Part shown: in pieces, positions 10,579 through 22,774 of the stretch
Layout of the letters: each line of letters begins with the position of its first letter
How positions within the stretch are numbered: position 1 is the stretch's first letter
Assembly (NCBI RefSeq): GCF_004011695.2
Contig: NC_082413.1
Span: forward strand, 1,843,001 to 1,907,000
DNA length: 64,000 nucleotides
Direction of reading: 5' to 3'
DNA from: Ascochyta rabiei
Taxonomy: Eukaryota; Ascomycota; Dothideomycetes; Pleosporales; Didymellaceae
Translations under genes and position numbers: made by a program
The notes under the pieces: model-generated
The model's input: only the letters and a program-made list of their open reading frames with translations
Databases searched by the model: none
Told to the model about the DNA's origin: nothing

Positions 10579-12252
10579 CTACGCTTTTTTCAAATTGAGT
10601 CTGCCGATGCCCCTTAAGCCCCAGGCGAAAAGTAAAATTGTAGCGCAAGACAAAGAAAAAAAGTACCAAAAAGCGGCTCTGTACCCTTCCATCAGAGCTA
10701 ACGGCGATGTCTTCAAACTGTACTGACTGCGAGACGTTACACTGCCTGCTATTGCCCCACTTGTTGCTAGGGATACTGTCTTTGCGAGTTGGGTGATTGT
10801 GTTAAGCACGCCTCCTGCAAGTCCCTGCGTCTGTCGAGGAAACACAGATGTGACAACCAAATTAGATATAGTGTAGAGCCCATCTCCGCCAATAGGACTT
10901 AAAATAACCGCTAGAAATGCACATGTCCAATACGACCATTGAGGTTGTATAATGGCCATAAGAAGAATACCTACAGCTGTAAGCAACATACCACATGAAA
11001 CAGCCCATCCAACGTGAACTCTGTGAGCAAGAAATCCTACAACTAAAGTGCTGATCGTCGCAGACACTACGCCGGGCAGAAATCGGAGAGACGTCTGCAA
11101 CGGAGAGTTACTCTGGACTTCCTGGAAAAATAGACTTTGGTAGGAGTCTGAGCTTGTCACGGCACCCCAGGTCAAGAATAACCCGAGACAAATAGTTGTG
11201 AAGATTCGGTTGCGCCACAGTGAATTTGGGATCACTGCAGCCTTTCCAAGTCGTTCTTGACGGCCAACCCAAAACACGAATGCTGGGGCTAATACGACAG
11301 ATAAGATTAGCGTGACCAGTGTTCCAGGCTTCGTAATGTTGGATGGATGATCCGTTATCGTTCTGCTCCGTTAGCGGGCGGTCCGACATAAGATGCAACG
11401 TACTTACGTGAATGCATAAGAAAGTAACCCAACAGAAGCGCTTCCAATGATAATGCCGACCCAATCTACTTTGTGCTTCAAGTGCGTCCATAGGTCGGAC
11501 CTCTTCTGGTTCCTGAGGGGGAGCGCCCAGAATGCCAAAACAAAGACGATGCCGCTGATGATTGCAGCTATGTGAAAGCCCCATCTCCAATCTGGAAGAA
11601 GACCACCAAGCAATAGGCCCACGGAGAACCCAACTGGCTGCGATCCACCTAGCAAGGCAAACGCCATGTTTCTCTGCTTGCCATCTGGGAAGGTTTCAGA
11701 AACGATGCTAACGGCTGTGGGAAGGAGGAATGAAGATGCGATTCCGCCAAAAGCGCGAAAAGTAATAATCTGCGCACTTGTTTGTGCAAGACCACAAGCA
11801 AGTGTAAAGGCAGTCTGTAACACACAGCCAGCAAGGTACATTGGCCTACTCCCAACAGCATCAGCAATAGAGCCTAGGAGGAGGAGTGTACACCCGCAGG
11901 TCAAAGAATAGACAGACGTCGGCCTTATCGCGTAAGCTCAAATACGATAAATCCCGGAACTTACATACCATAATTGTAACTTTGGACTAAGATGTAAATC
12001 ACTCGCAATCGTTGGAAAGGTAATAATGACCAGACTAGCTAGCAAAGCGTTCAACCCAGTGGCGCAAACCGTAATTACAACTACTGTAACTGGTTTGCTT
12101 TGTACGGAACTCTCATTTCCTTCATCCGTTCCGACGGCTAGCGGGCTGATTGGTCTTGCACTAAGCAGTGTAGAAACAGACGGCTCGTCTCTCAGCGGTC
12201 CAGGAAGTTTTGATAGTGATTGATCTGTCTCAGCATACGTGGTGGAACCCAT
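10579..12252 (-). CDS. MFS drug:H+ antiporter, 14-TM (DHA2) family
   Basis: Three exons (12252-11969, 11923-11408, 11362-10579) join in frame to 527 aa. The N-terminal 55 residues are polar and cytosolic; hydrophobic helices follow. Family landmarks are LWPTSVYSLTCG across the first junction, GSIADAVGSRPMYLAG (loop 2-3 motif A), GGSQPVGFSVGLLLGG (antiporter motif C in TM5) and PAFVFWVGRQERLG. The predicted location is the plasma or vacuolar membrane. Members in biosynthetic clusters usually export the product and protect the producer. It is transcribed away from the PLP-enzyme gene across a 611 bp shared upstream region. No damage is seen. Substrate cannot be predicted. Confidence 0.93.
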
Positions 12253-12863
12253 TGTTGTGATAGCTCTCGAGGCACGGCGATGAATAGAAAGGGACTAGAA
12301 GGCTGGTACGTGAGTGCTGGGGTTTCAGAATTGAAAGTGGGGACGCGCGAAAACTCGCGCCGGATGCAGAGCTTAGGGTAGGTACGCACAGAGAGTGGTG
12401 TTAGTATGTCGTAAGAGGGGGGTCTTGAAGATGGAACAGCCGAAGACTCTCTTTTAAAGAAATTGTGAATCTCTGCGATTTCAAATGCATGCTATGCAAG
12501 AATAACCTGCTTTTCGGAGGATGTTTCATGAGTGTGCCGAGGTAAAGATGCGCAACCACCCGTCCCGCGGGTAAGCTTACACTGACGATCGTAAGATCAG
12601 CTTACAAGATCAGCTTATATCGCTTGGTCTCCAGGTGAGAGGTCGAGTTCCACAACAATCAGCAGTCAATCTCTTCGCGTATCTCGCATGATGAGGAGAT
12701 GTATTACAGACCGGCGATCTGGACTTCGCTACTGGATACAGCACGCTCTTCAAGTAGAATATCTGCGCCTTTAAAGAGCTACCACTTCTGAAATATTAGT
12801 CTCTTGTATACTCAATCTGCTGTCACATTCATCCCTCACCATATCAAACAGATCTTTGCGACC
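12253..12863. promoter_or_regulatory. Divergent promoter between MFS and PLP-enzyme genes, with cluster motifs
   Basis: The 611 bp region separates two divergent start codons. It contains the palindrome GTAAGCTTAC at 12571-12580, ATCAGCTTAC at 12596-12605 (GTAAGCTGAT on the minus strand) and ATCAGCTTAT at 12609-12618. The same sequences lie upstream of the other cluster genes. Confidence 0.65.
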
Positions 12864-14257
12864 ATGACGGCTACCACTATCCCATACGACGTCGAGAGCG
12901 TTCGAAAACATTTCCCAGCATTGAACGGCGAAAGAATCCCTCTCAACAACGCCACGGGTAGTTTAGTATTCGATGGGGCTGTCCAAGCGTGAGTATTCAA
13001 AATAAGCGAGAACTACCTTTCTGTATGCCTGATTGGCATTTGGAGACATAGTTCGGAGTTCATAGCTGACGGTTCGCTAAGTATCGCCAACGCGATGTCC
13101 ACCTATCAACTGGACTTTATTGGTGGCGATGCAGCCAGCCAGCTAGAAATTGATGAGCGAAAGGCAAAGTACGTGGAGCTGGCTGGTTTCATGAACGCTG
13201 AGCCTGACGAAATTGGTATGTCGTCACCTGCATCGACAAGATAGCAATGCGTCCAAATCTCACCATCTGACAAACACGGACAGCTTTCGGACCCTCGACC
13301 AGTGGTCTCATTCGCAATCTGACCGCTTCCTTACGCCCTTTACTCAATTCCGACTCGGAAATGATCGTTTCAACATTGTGCCATGAATCCGGCGTTACAT
13401 CTTGGGTGGCTCTCGCGCGCTCCTTGGGCATAGAAATAAAGTGGTGGAGCCCGCCCGGAGGGAAAAGAAATAACTCTGCCAAACTCAGCGTCGAGACTCT
13501 GAAGCCGCTGCTTTCCCCTAAAACTAGGCTCGTCGCTTGCGGTCATGTATCAAACATCTTCGGCACTATACATGACATTCGCTCGGTCGCAGACGTTGTC
13601 CACACGATTCCCGGCGCCCTTCTCTCAGTTGATGGAGTAGCTTGGGCGCCTCACCGGCCCATTGACGTCAAGGCGATGGATGTCGACTTTTACTTCTTCA
13701 GCTGGTATAAACTATTTGGGCCACACTTCGCACAGATGTACGCTCGAAGCTCCGTGCAGCAACGACACATGACGAGCTTGAACCATTATCACATAGACCC
13801 TACCCCTCTTGACGTCAAAGTCCGCCTGGGCACAAGCTGCTACGAGTTCGAGGATGCTGTTCTTGAGATAGTGCGGTACCTGCAGCGCATCGGTTGGAAT
13901 CACATCATTGCACATGAAGTAGTCGTCGTCAAACCGTTGCTGGACTACCTCAACTCTCACCCAGAATGGTTCACACTTTACGGTGAAAAGTCTTCAGATC
14001 CGGAACTTCGAGTTTCCCTCGTTTCTTTTACGGTTAATGGAGTGTCCTCCAAGAAGGTCGTCAAGATTATCCACGAAACATCTCAATGCCGTATCTTGGC
14101 GGGAAGTGCTTATTCGCTCAGGCCGGTTCATGACGTCCTAGGACTGGATGATGAGGGTGTGATCCGTGTGAGCCTAGTTCATTACAATAACCTTCAAGAC
14201 ATCCAAACCTTCGTCAAAGTTTTAGACCGCGTAGTACGGGTCCTTTTTAGAGAATGA
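12864..14257 (+). CDS. Class V aminotransferase-fold PLP enzyme, cysteine-desulfurase-like (VC1184 type)
   Basis: Exons 12864-12988, 13082-13215 and 13284-14257 join in frame to 410 aa. The PLP lysine is K229 in SWYKLFGPH, the hallmark of the VC1184-like subfamily. D203 (SVDGVAWAPH, pairs with the pyridine nitrogen) and H211 are also present. GPSTSGLIRNL (residues 89-99) should bind the phosphate. Fold type I enzymes of this class act on the alpha or beta carbon of amino acids (desulfuration, transamination, epimerisation). The subfamily is mostly uncharacterised, so the reaction here is unknown. It lies between the pump and the NRPS-like gene and shares motifs with both, so I infer it makes or modifies the amino-acid-derived part of the product. 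The ATG at 12864 is the first in frame. Confidence 0.9.
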
Positions 14258-15035
14258 GCAGTGTTGGATGAGTCAATGCACCAATGGTATATCTGAACGA
14301 CAAGTTATCAAGCATCACTCATTTCTGGCGTTCTATGTATGTGTTGTTCAATGTTTCTCAGCATCAGTTCACGATAGAGTACACCTAATTTCAAACCCGT
14401 TTTCGAACGCACATATTCTATGCCATTGCTGCACGTTTATTGAGGCATCTGTAACCTGGACCATAGTACGAGTGTAGCATCTAGGCCTGTGCGGCCTCAA
14501 CTCAACCTGTACCAACGCTAGTAGCGACCCCAACTCAACTCCAACCCAGACCGTGGTACCCCCACCTATTTTGCTAGCCTAGAAATGAGGAGGTGCGCAG
14601 AAACCCTATGTGCGCGGACGGTATATAGACTAGCTCACCACTAATAACTGTCAACATGACCATGCGCGTCACACCAAATGTCACCTGTCACAATGGTTTC
14701 CGGACCTATGCGTCCGTCTATGCAGCGAAAATAGCATGAGCAGTGGCCTCACAAGCGCTTGTACCTAGTAGCGGGCCTTGCAGGAGTGGGCGTAATCGAA
14801 GTGCGGGAGCGGGTGTAAGCGAAGTGCAGGAGCGGGTGTAAGCTGACCGCAGGCAGGTGTAAGCTGATTTTGTTGTGAGCACTACTACGTTCCTTACCGT
14901 GGAGACGCTCATAGTCCTCCTACTAGCGCAGGGTCGCGTTTCTTTCCTGTTTTCTATTAACAACAGGTAACCCCTCTTCAAAATCTCTTCCACAACCATT
15001 TTGCTGTCTTGAAGTCCTTGAAAATCAACTCAATT
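14258..15035. promoter_or_regulatory. Upstream region of the NRPS-like gene, with repeated cluster motif
   Basis: Contains GTAAGCGAAG at 14815, GTAAGCTGAC at 14838-14847 and GTAAGCTGAT at 14859-14868, about 170-220 bp before the ATG at 15036. The first two sit in an imperfect tandem repeat (GAAGTGC then GGGAGCGGGTGTAAGC or AGGAGCGGGTGTAAGC). No gene is seen in the rest. Confidence 0.65.
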
Positions 15036-18000
15036 ATGTCCTCCTCTATTGTCATTTCAATTCCCTTACAGAGCAAATTGCATGCATTTTGTTCTACGAA
15101 CAATGTTTCGCCGGTATCGATTGCAAAGCTGGCGTTCGCCACAGTTCTTCATCAGTACTTTGATGCCTCCACGTTTACCTGCTTTGAAGGTCGTTCAAAC
15201 GACTGTGACGAACACACACTCTATCCAATAGCCAAGGGCCAACAGGTTAAATATAACTCAGGGCTTGCATCTACTGCTACGATTCGGGCAGCCTTACATT
15301 TCGGAGAAACCCACCAGCCATCTGATGATAACATAACACCGCTTCTCATCCAGGATGCGGCCACAGCAACCTTGAGCGACACTTTTGTTACGAAGAATCT
15401 CAATGCAGGCCTCGTGTTCGCCAAAGGAGCTACTAGTGCGCTAGAAGCATCTTCTTCAAGTTCAGCTGCAGCTCTAGTAAGTGATCTTCGAAAGTTCAGT
15501 TACTCCTGCGCCTTCCTAACATGAGTACTATAGAATGGACTAGGTCTTCTCCTGCGGTTAGACACAGAATCACTTTTGGCACAGATATCTTACAAAGCTG
15601 ACCAAGTATCGAAATTTACAGCTGAAGGCTTCGCCGACGCCTTTGCTGCAGCTATTCAGTGCATCGTTACGACCTCTATCGACACGGTTGTCGCAAATTT
15701 GGACATCTGCGGAGCGCAAAGCCGGGAAACTATATCTCAATGGAATCAACACTCCACAAGCGTACCCAACAAATTGCTTCACGATTTAGTAGGACAGGGC
15801 TTTCGCCACAAACCCGATGCGGTAGCCATCCTATCCTGGGATGGGGAACTGTCGTACTCAGACCTTGATAAGCGGTCTTCGAACCTTGCAGCTTATCTTA
15901 TGGAGACGTACGATCTTGGGCCAGGTCAGAAGGTGGCTTTGTGTTTCGAGAAGTGCACCTGGGCCATCGTGTCTATGCTTGCAACACTAAAAACCGGAGC
16001 GGCGTATAGCTGTCTCGATCCGAGCCACCCAAGTGCCCGTCACGACTCTCTCATCAACGCTCTGAACGCATCGGTCGTCCTCACTTCCACTTTATACGAA
16101 AGCCGTTTTAAAGATCATTCTGTTCTGGTACCTACCGAGGAGCTTGTCCGCCAACATCGCCAATACCGGCCCACAGACGTCCAGCCCAGCGATACCTGCA
16201 TGGTGGCTTTCACTTCCGGTAGTACCGGAAACCCTAAAGGCATCGTACATACGCATAACTCTTTGGTCACGGGTATAGTGTCGAATGCCCGCCCACAATA
16301 TCTCGATCGGGAAGGCGTCTCAACCTACCAGTGGTCGAGTTTCACATTCGATGTCAGCATGATAGAGATTTATGCGCCTCTAATCTACGGTGGGCGAATA
16401 TGCATTCCCTCAGATGAAGAGCGCATCAACAGCGTGGAGGAGAGCATGAACAGGATGGCAGTCAATTGGGCCTACTTCACCCCCTCTTTCGCGCGCCTCT
16501 TCGCACAGTACAACATTCCCTCCCTGCAGACCTTGCTCATGGGAGGCGAAGTTGTTACTGCCGATGATATAAATGCGTGGAACAATCGCGTGAAAGTGAT
16601 TCATTGTAAGTAGTCATTGGCAGGATACGCTCCTTTCCTAGTTTTTACTCGACGCTCAAGAAAATACCCTGGAAGATCTCGATATCCCAGAACAGCTGCT
16701 ACGACTGTACAGCAGTACCTTACTTCGCTGACCGCTTATCCCTAGCGTACGGACCTGCCGAGTCGGCCACATTTTTCTTGGCCGAATTCAATGGTCCTTG
16801 TCCCAAGATCGTACCGATTGGACCCGCACCAAATACGTATGCTTGGATCGTAAACCCCAACAATCACGAGCTCCTGTCGCCATTAGGTGCGATTGGAGAG
16901 ATGGTTTATGAGGGCCCTGGCCTTCTGAAAGAGTACCTTGGAGATCCCATGAAGACGGAACAAGTTCTAGTCGATGCCCCGTTGTGGAGGAAGACTATTG
17001 ACGCCCCCGCACCATCTTCTAAGCTTTACAAAAGCGGTGATCTCGTTCGCTATTTACCAAACGGTACAATGATGTACGTTGGGCGGAAAGACACGATGGT
17101 CAAAGTGAGAGGTCAGAAACTGGAGGTCGAAGAAGTAGAATCCGTCATACGAAAAAGTTTAGGTGGATTGGGTCAAGTGGCAGTCGATTTGGTGGAGTTT
17201 CACCATAGTGGGCCGAGGCTGGTAGTATTTCTGCAATTCTCAGAAGGGCGAGAGTTGAATAAAGACTCCAGCGGTGGATCCTCCGGCGCGCTCCACTTAA
17301 GCTCTATCTCGGACCAGAAGATGAGCACCTTAACCGGTCAGATTCGCTCCCTCCTCGTCGACACTCTGCCTGAATACATGGTTCCTCGAATTTTTTTACC
17401 ACTCGCCAAGCTGCCCACCAACTCAAACGGAAAGCTTGACCGTGCAAAACTCAAAGAGCATGCTCGCAACCTCTCGACAAACGAGCTATTGAAATACGCC
17501 GACTCTGGCTCAAGCAAAGACATCTTGACCGACATATCCACGGATGATAATGTTGCGCTCGAGATCAGTGACATACTAATCAAGATCCTCAGCGGCTCAG
17601 AGTCGGTGGAAGAACATCCTCTCAAGGGGAAGAATGCTACGTTAGAAAATCTAGGTCTCGACTCGTTGAGAACAGTCTCATTTGCGAGGTCAGTAAACGA
17701 GTCTTTCGGCCTCAAGATCCCAATCAAGACGTTCCGAAGGGTCAACTTGAGCGTTCAGGATATCGCCGAAATCGTCCGTCGCCAAGACCAGGGCATCACG
17801 CAATCCGAAGAACATTCCAGAGCAGCCATCATTTTGCAAGACATTGAGAAACTTGACAAGGAATTGGCAAGCGTGCAGCTTGAGAAAGAGATGCCACCAA
17901 AGACAAATATTCAAACAAGCAAGAGCTCGGTGTTCTTGACTGGAGCTACTGGCTTCCTCGGTAGCCAGATCCTTCGTCAACTGTTAGCTCTCGCCAGGGT

Positions 18001-19156
18001 ATCAAAAGTCATTGTGCTGGTTCGGGCGAAGGATATCAGTGTCGGCTTTGAAAGGATCGTAGCAGCCGCCACCACAGCCAAATGGTGGGAACCTGCGTTG
18101 GCGAGCCGTGTTGAAGTATGGCTAGGAGATCTCGCAAAGCCGCGATTGGGTTTATCACTGAGTCAGTGGGTACGCCTGGAGGGTACATGCGTCAATGAAT
18201 CAGAGGCAGTGACCAACATCATACACAACGGAGCTGCCGTGAATTGGTCGTCAACCTACGAGCGCCTACGTGCCACCAACGTCCTCAGCACGGTGCAAAT
18301 TCTGAAGATTGTTCTGGCGGGAAACGGACACCTGCAGACCTGTACCTACGTGTCGGGTGGTGATATGCACCTTTCAGAAAAGGCCGTAGCGGACGACAAT
18401 CTACGTCTTTCATCTGCAGACGGCTACTCGCAGTCAAAATTCGCATCTGATATCCTTGTACAGCGGTGCTCTGCTCGAGCTGCTGCCGGCCAGCGTATCA
18501 ATATGGTCAAGCCCGGTATCATCATTGGTACAGCAACCGAAGGCATCTCCAACATTGACGACTTCATCTGGCGGCTCGCAGCAGGTGTATGTGAAGCCGG
18601 CGCCTTTGTTGATGGCGAACAAAATGCGGTGGTTTGTCTTGCAGGTGCAGATCAAGTCGCGCAACGTATCATCCATTCCTGTCTTGGTAGGCAGTGCGAC
18701 GGAGATAGCCCACCCGAGGTTGTAAGGATGACTGAAGGCATCACCGCGGGTGATTTTTGGAAAGTCGTTTCTGATAGAACGGGTGTGATACTGCGTGCAA
18801 TTGATACTGACGAGTGGTTCCGGATTATGAATGCAAATGTGTCCCGTAAGGGCTCATTGCATCTTCTGTGGCCTGTCATGGAGTGGGTCGAACAACGAAA
18901 AGGAAGAATTGGTGATCCTCAGCTGCGCAGGTGTAGAGCCAGTAGTTGCAGTGGCCACTGTCTTGACCCTAGTGTTGGGCAAGGTGGCGATATCACCGGT
19001 TTACAATGCCAGCGAGACGAAAGCACTAGAAGGAAGACTCTGCAAGCATTACGCAAGAGCGTGGAATATCTTTCCAGTCTAGGCTTCTTGCTACCCAACT
19101 CTGGTCCAAATAATGCCGGGCAAAACGTGTTTTCTAGGTCTGGAGTAAACAAATAG
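15036..19156 (+). CDS. NRPS-like A-T-R enzyme (adenylation, carrier, thioester reductase) with C-domain remnant
   Basis: Exons 15036-15476, 15534-16605 and 16746-19156 join to 1307 aa. Residues 1-200 resemble the C-terminal lobe of a condensation domain (LLLRLDTESLLAQISYKADQ) but lack HHxxxDG, so they are probably structural. The adenylation domain (about 225-740) has AFTSGSTGNPKG, SYGPAES, YKSGDLVRY and the catalytic Lys K734 (NGKLDRAK). The carrier domain bears the phosphopantetheine Ser S811 in LGLDSL. The reductase (about 895-1250) has TGATGFLGS for NADPH and Y1064/K1068 (YSQSK). Such enzymes activate an acid, hold it as a thioester and release it as aldehyde or alcohol. The substrate is not predictable by eye. 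An optional 42 nt in-frame intron near 18940 cannot be excluded. The PLP enzyme upstream may supply or use the intermediate. Confidence 0.92.
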
Positions 19157-20116
19157 AAGACGTCCATAGCTATATATGTCGATTTCACCTGATTTCTCTA
19201 CTGACATTGTGACATGTACTGAACCCCACCACCCTTGTATGGCTCACTACAATCAAAAGAAACGAGGGTAACATGTTGAAATTGCAATTCTTTGGAAATT
19301 AGCATCAAGAGTAACCCAGTTAAAAAAGGATCTGCGCATGTGCTAAGCACTTTGATGTCGACTCCCAACGTTTTCCCCAGACAACATAGATGACTACAAC
19401 GAGCAGAAGATATGACGTGAGTGGAAAATACAGGAGGGGAGCACAATTGGACGATAATTACGGGGTACCCAACCGAGGTTTCTGGAGATTTCTAAATGAT
19501 CAGTACCCACATTGGGTGGGTCTTTTTGGTCATGCTAGGATCGACATCAACCTTCGTAGTCTTGTCCGTTCGTGATCCCGCCTTGTGGCTTCATGGAAGC
19601 GACCGCTACCAGGAGGCTCGATCAGCAGACAAGTGTAACTAGAAGTACTAGACTCGGCGGATTACAAAAAGTGGAGACGTATTCGGATCCATGGCCGAAG
19701 TAAGCTGACCCTGCAGCAAGAAAAGTAAGCTGATTTTGTAAAAAAAGTGTAAGCTGATCTGCTCGCGACAGATCATCATATTAGCTGCGTATGTGGCAAG
19801 TAGGTGTCAATACCTAATTATTCGGGAAGTTGACAATACGATAGCTTACTAGACGACATCTCTCCTATGACTATGAAAAGCCGAAGTTCATTATAGGGAA
19901 AGCAGTAGGCTGTAAGCTTACTTTTAAAGGGGGGGAAGCAGTGTACGCTCGACGACATGTGAACTCAGTGCCACAACACAGTCCCTATGGTTATTATATA
20001 GGTCACGATTTCTCCATGGTTCAAATATCTCATAAACGGACGATTCCAAACACTCTACGATTCACATCATCTTGCTACGCTATCCATTTTGTCTGCTCCT
20101 TACAGAACATTAAAAA
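19157..20116. promoter_or_regulatory. Upstream region of the 2OG oxygenase, four cluster motifs
   Basis: Holds GTAAGCTGAC at 19700-19709, GTAAGCTGAT at 19725-19734, GTAAGCTGAT at 19749-19758 and the palindrome GTAAGCTTAC at 19912-19921. All lie 196-417 bp before the ATG at 20117. The first three are spaced about 25 bp, near two and a half helical turns. No gene is seen between 19157 and 19690. Confidence 0.7.
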
Positions 20117-21280
20117 ATGGCTTCTCTTCCCCTGATTGACTTCTCTGTCTTCTACAATGGTACAGAAGTACAGCGCGCCAAATTGGCTGCTACAATTGCT
20201 GAAGAGCTGAAAACGCATGGTGCGATGCGTCTCATTAACACATCCATTACTGCCGAGACGATTGAGGAAGGATTTAAATGGGTAAGCCAAATATCGTCAT
20301 TTCCTTATGAGTGCGAGAGAATCAATACTAACGTTGTACGATCCACAATTACAGAGCAAAAAGTTCTTCTCGCTTCCAAACGAGGAGAAAGCGGCTATCC
20401 CCAACGAACGCAATGCAGACCCCCAGCGAGGCTGGAGCTATGTCGGATCGGAGAATACGTCCAAACTTGATATGATCAATAACGAGGGATTAGAGGATGA
20501 AAAGGTAACGACGAAGCGTTCCAACTGCTTTTAGCAACTGCTAGCCAACCTAGGGGAGGGGGGAACATCACTGACATGGATGTATAGGAACACTTCGATC
20601 ATAGCTCGGGAGCCGATACCGAGTTCCCCAGCAAATGGCCCGCTGAGTCCAGCATTCCAGGATACCGCGATTTCATGGAAGACCTGCTAGTGAAGTGCCA
20701 CATGGTCGGGCGCGAGGTGTTACAGAACCTCGAGCAAGGCCTCGGTCTACGCAGCGGCGAACTGCTAGAGCGCTGCTGCGAGACCCCCATCATTGATGAG
20801 CTGCGCATGAACTACTACGCGCCCATCTCGACGGCGAAGCTCAACACAGGCAAGTATCGTCGCGCGTGGCCGCACACCGATTTCGGTATGATCACTCTAC
20901 TGTTTCAGGACGACGCCGGTGGTCTCGAGGTGCAAGACCGCTCTAGCGATAAGAAGGATAGTTTCATCCCAATTCAGCATGAGCATCCGACTGAGGTTAA
21001 TGTTTATGTCAGCAACAGCCTTGAGTATATGACAAACAATTACCTCAAGGCTGGGTTGCATCAGGTTGCTACGCCGATCGGTATGCAAGATGTGGCCGAA
21101 GGCATCTTGCCCGAGCGTCAGTCAATTGCTTGCTTCATCAAACCTCGTCGCGAGGTCAATGTTGGGCCCATGAAGCAGTTCATCACGGCGGATAGGCCAA
21201 GGGCTTATGAGGATTTGACCGGATTGGAACTTCACAGGGTTAGAGTTGGCAAGCTTTATGGCGTAGCTGCCGCGGTCTGA
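20117..21280 (+). CDS. 2-oxoglutarate/Fe(II)-dependent dioxygenase (isopenicillin N synthase-like)
   Basis: Exons 20117-20281, 20355-20504 and 20588-21280 give 335 aa, near the usual family size. The N-terminal DIOX_N-type region begins LPLIDFS. The double-stranded beta helix carries the iron ligands H201 and D203 (WPHTDFG) and H263 (GLHQV), with R282 and S284 (RQS) to bind 2-oxoglutarate. Family members hydroxylate, desaturate or cyclise small molecules using O2 in the cytosol. It lies between the NRPS-like and PKS genes and has the densest set of cluster motifs upstream, so it is very probably a tailoring enzyme of this pathway. All key residues are present; the exact reaction is unknown. 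Confidence 0.93.
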
Positions 21281-21739
21281 TGATGTGGCTAATAGACAAC
21301 TGAGTATGCGTATTGAGTAGGGTTTTGCAGGAAGATCTGGACAAGGATGAAAGTCAAGATAATGTAACTCAAGGGCCTTCAAGAGATACAATCCAACCTT
21401 TCAAGCTATGCGAAACGGCGTAGTCTTGCCCTTAGAAGATCTTGGACCGAAAATCCATGTTGGTGTCTTGACAGACTCGAAAACCATTCAGATACATCCA
21501 AGCACCTCCAATCAGGTGTAGTGATCACTCAGTCAAGCACCTTCCATCTGCGTCTCGAGGGCTCTTAGTCGGCATTTTTGAGGTCTTCACACCACAAGTT
21601 CGATGTGACCAAAGTTGACTTTCTGACTTTCTTCTTGCAGCCCTGCTTCTCGGTCTCAAGGACGGCAGGATTTTCAACTTGTAAGAGGTCTCTGTGGCGT
21701 CATGAAGGGTCTACGTTTGACCAAGTCAAGTTAACTCCA
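21281..21739. other. Intergenic, no supported gene
   Basis: 3' flank of the oxygenase. I see nothing I can assign. Confidence 0.4.
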
Positions 21740-22003
21740 GCGTCTAGTAAGAAGGCAAGGAAGTAAGTACGTGTTAAAGGAGGTAAGGTAACCTAAAGAT
21801 GCTGTAAAAAGTGCTATAACGTAGGGCATAACTTGCGCTTGTGTAAAAAGCCTAAAGAAGGTGTTACTAAATAATATTATATACTGTACTACTATAAACA
21901 ATGCCAATGTGGGCCAATGCAAGCCATAATAGGGTAGAATGTTGGTGTGGTCTTGGCAGAGTGGCCGACTCCCCCGTGTGGCCGACTTACCCGTGGAATA
22001 CGT
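21740..22003 (+). mobile_element. 3' fragment of a pogo-like element with right terminal repeat
   Basis: The sequence parallels the last 260 bp of the complete copy at 42483-44345: AAGAAGGCAA, then a decayed CxxC zinc-knuckle coding segment, TAAATAATATTAT and the terminal repeat. The end reads GTGGCCGACT twice, then CCCGTGGAATACGT at 22003. Its 5' part is missing. It sits inside the metabolite cluster, between oxygenase and PKS. Confidence 0.7.
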
Positions 22004-22175
22004 CAAAGGATATTTAAAAACTAAATATCTAAGCCTGATTCTCCTTATGCCTTTATACCTTTAAGTACCAGAAAGATTTAGAGTACTGCCCAGGATGCGG
22101 GATGTAAAAGCACCAAGTCAGAGATGAGTCAGGTATGATTCAGGACAGGGACCTTTGGAAGGACCGGTGCTTTAC
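22003..22175 (-). repeat. Dispersed repeat, inverted copy of 703-887
   Basis: Reverse-complemented, this region aligns with 703-887. Shared blocks include CCAGTCCTTCCAAAGG (CCGGTCCTTCCAAAGG here), GACTCATCTC, TTTTACATCCCG and CTGGTACTTA. It directly abuts the pogo-like terminal repeat. Confidence 0.6.
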
Positions 22176-22774
22176 ATGATTCATTGCATACACTGCAACA
22201 ATAGCACATGCCGACGCTGGTAGTCGCGGCTGGGCGAAGCACTTGTCCAAGCATTCATCCTCTAGACAGCAGATAGGTGCCAATTTGGAAATTATGGAAT
22301 CTATTTTGACTCTTAAAACTTACCCACCAGTGTACTTGTGCCGGCGGCGTAAACTTTAATTCACCATGTCGTCGATTTGTGATATTTAGGAAAGGTCCTT
22401 CAGGACTGAGGTAATTTGACCTTTGTATATAATCAAAACACTGACACGTTACTAGTGCAGTCACTTCAAGCCACTCTCTTTAGTTGCATATTCGCGGCTT
22501 CCTGAAACAGTGATGGTGAAGTTTGGAAGCGACATGTGCTACGGTACCTAACGGTTAGGTTGCACAATAATGACTCACACCCATCCGTTGCGTGGCGGAA
22601 CAAGCGCACATGATTTTTTTCTCTCCATATTTATTTTATAACTCAGTTGGCATTGAGGCGCTAACTTGTAGACATGAGAGCACTAGCGAGGTATTCTCGG
22701 ATGCCCTGGAAACTGGGGCATGAAGTTTTTCTTAATCGCGACTTCGAAATTCTTCATCATCTACATCTGTACCA
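22176..22774. other. Intergenic, 3' side of the PKS
   Basis: No gene seen. A short ORF at 22674-22922 overlaps the end of the PKS and is accidental. Confidence 0.4.
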
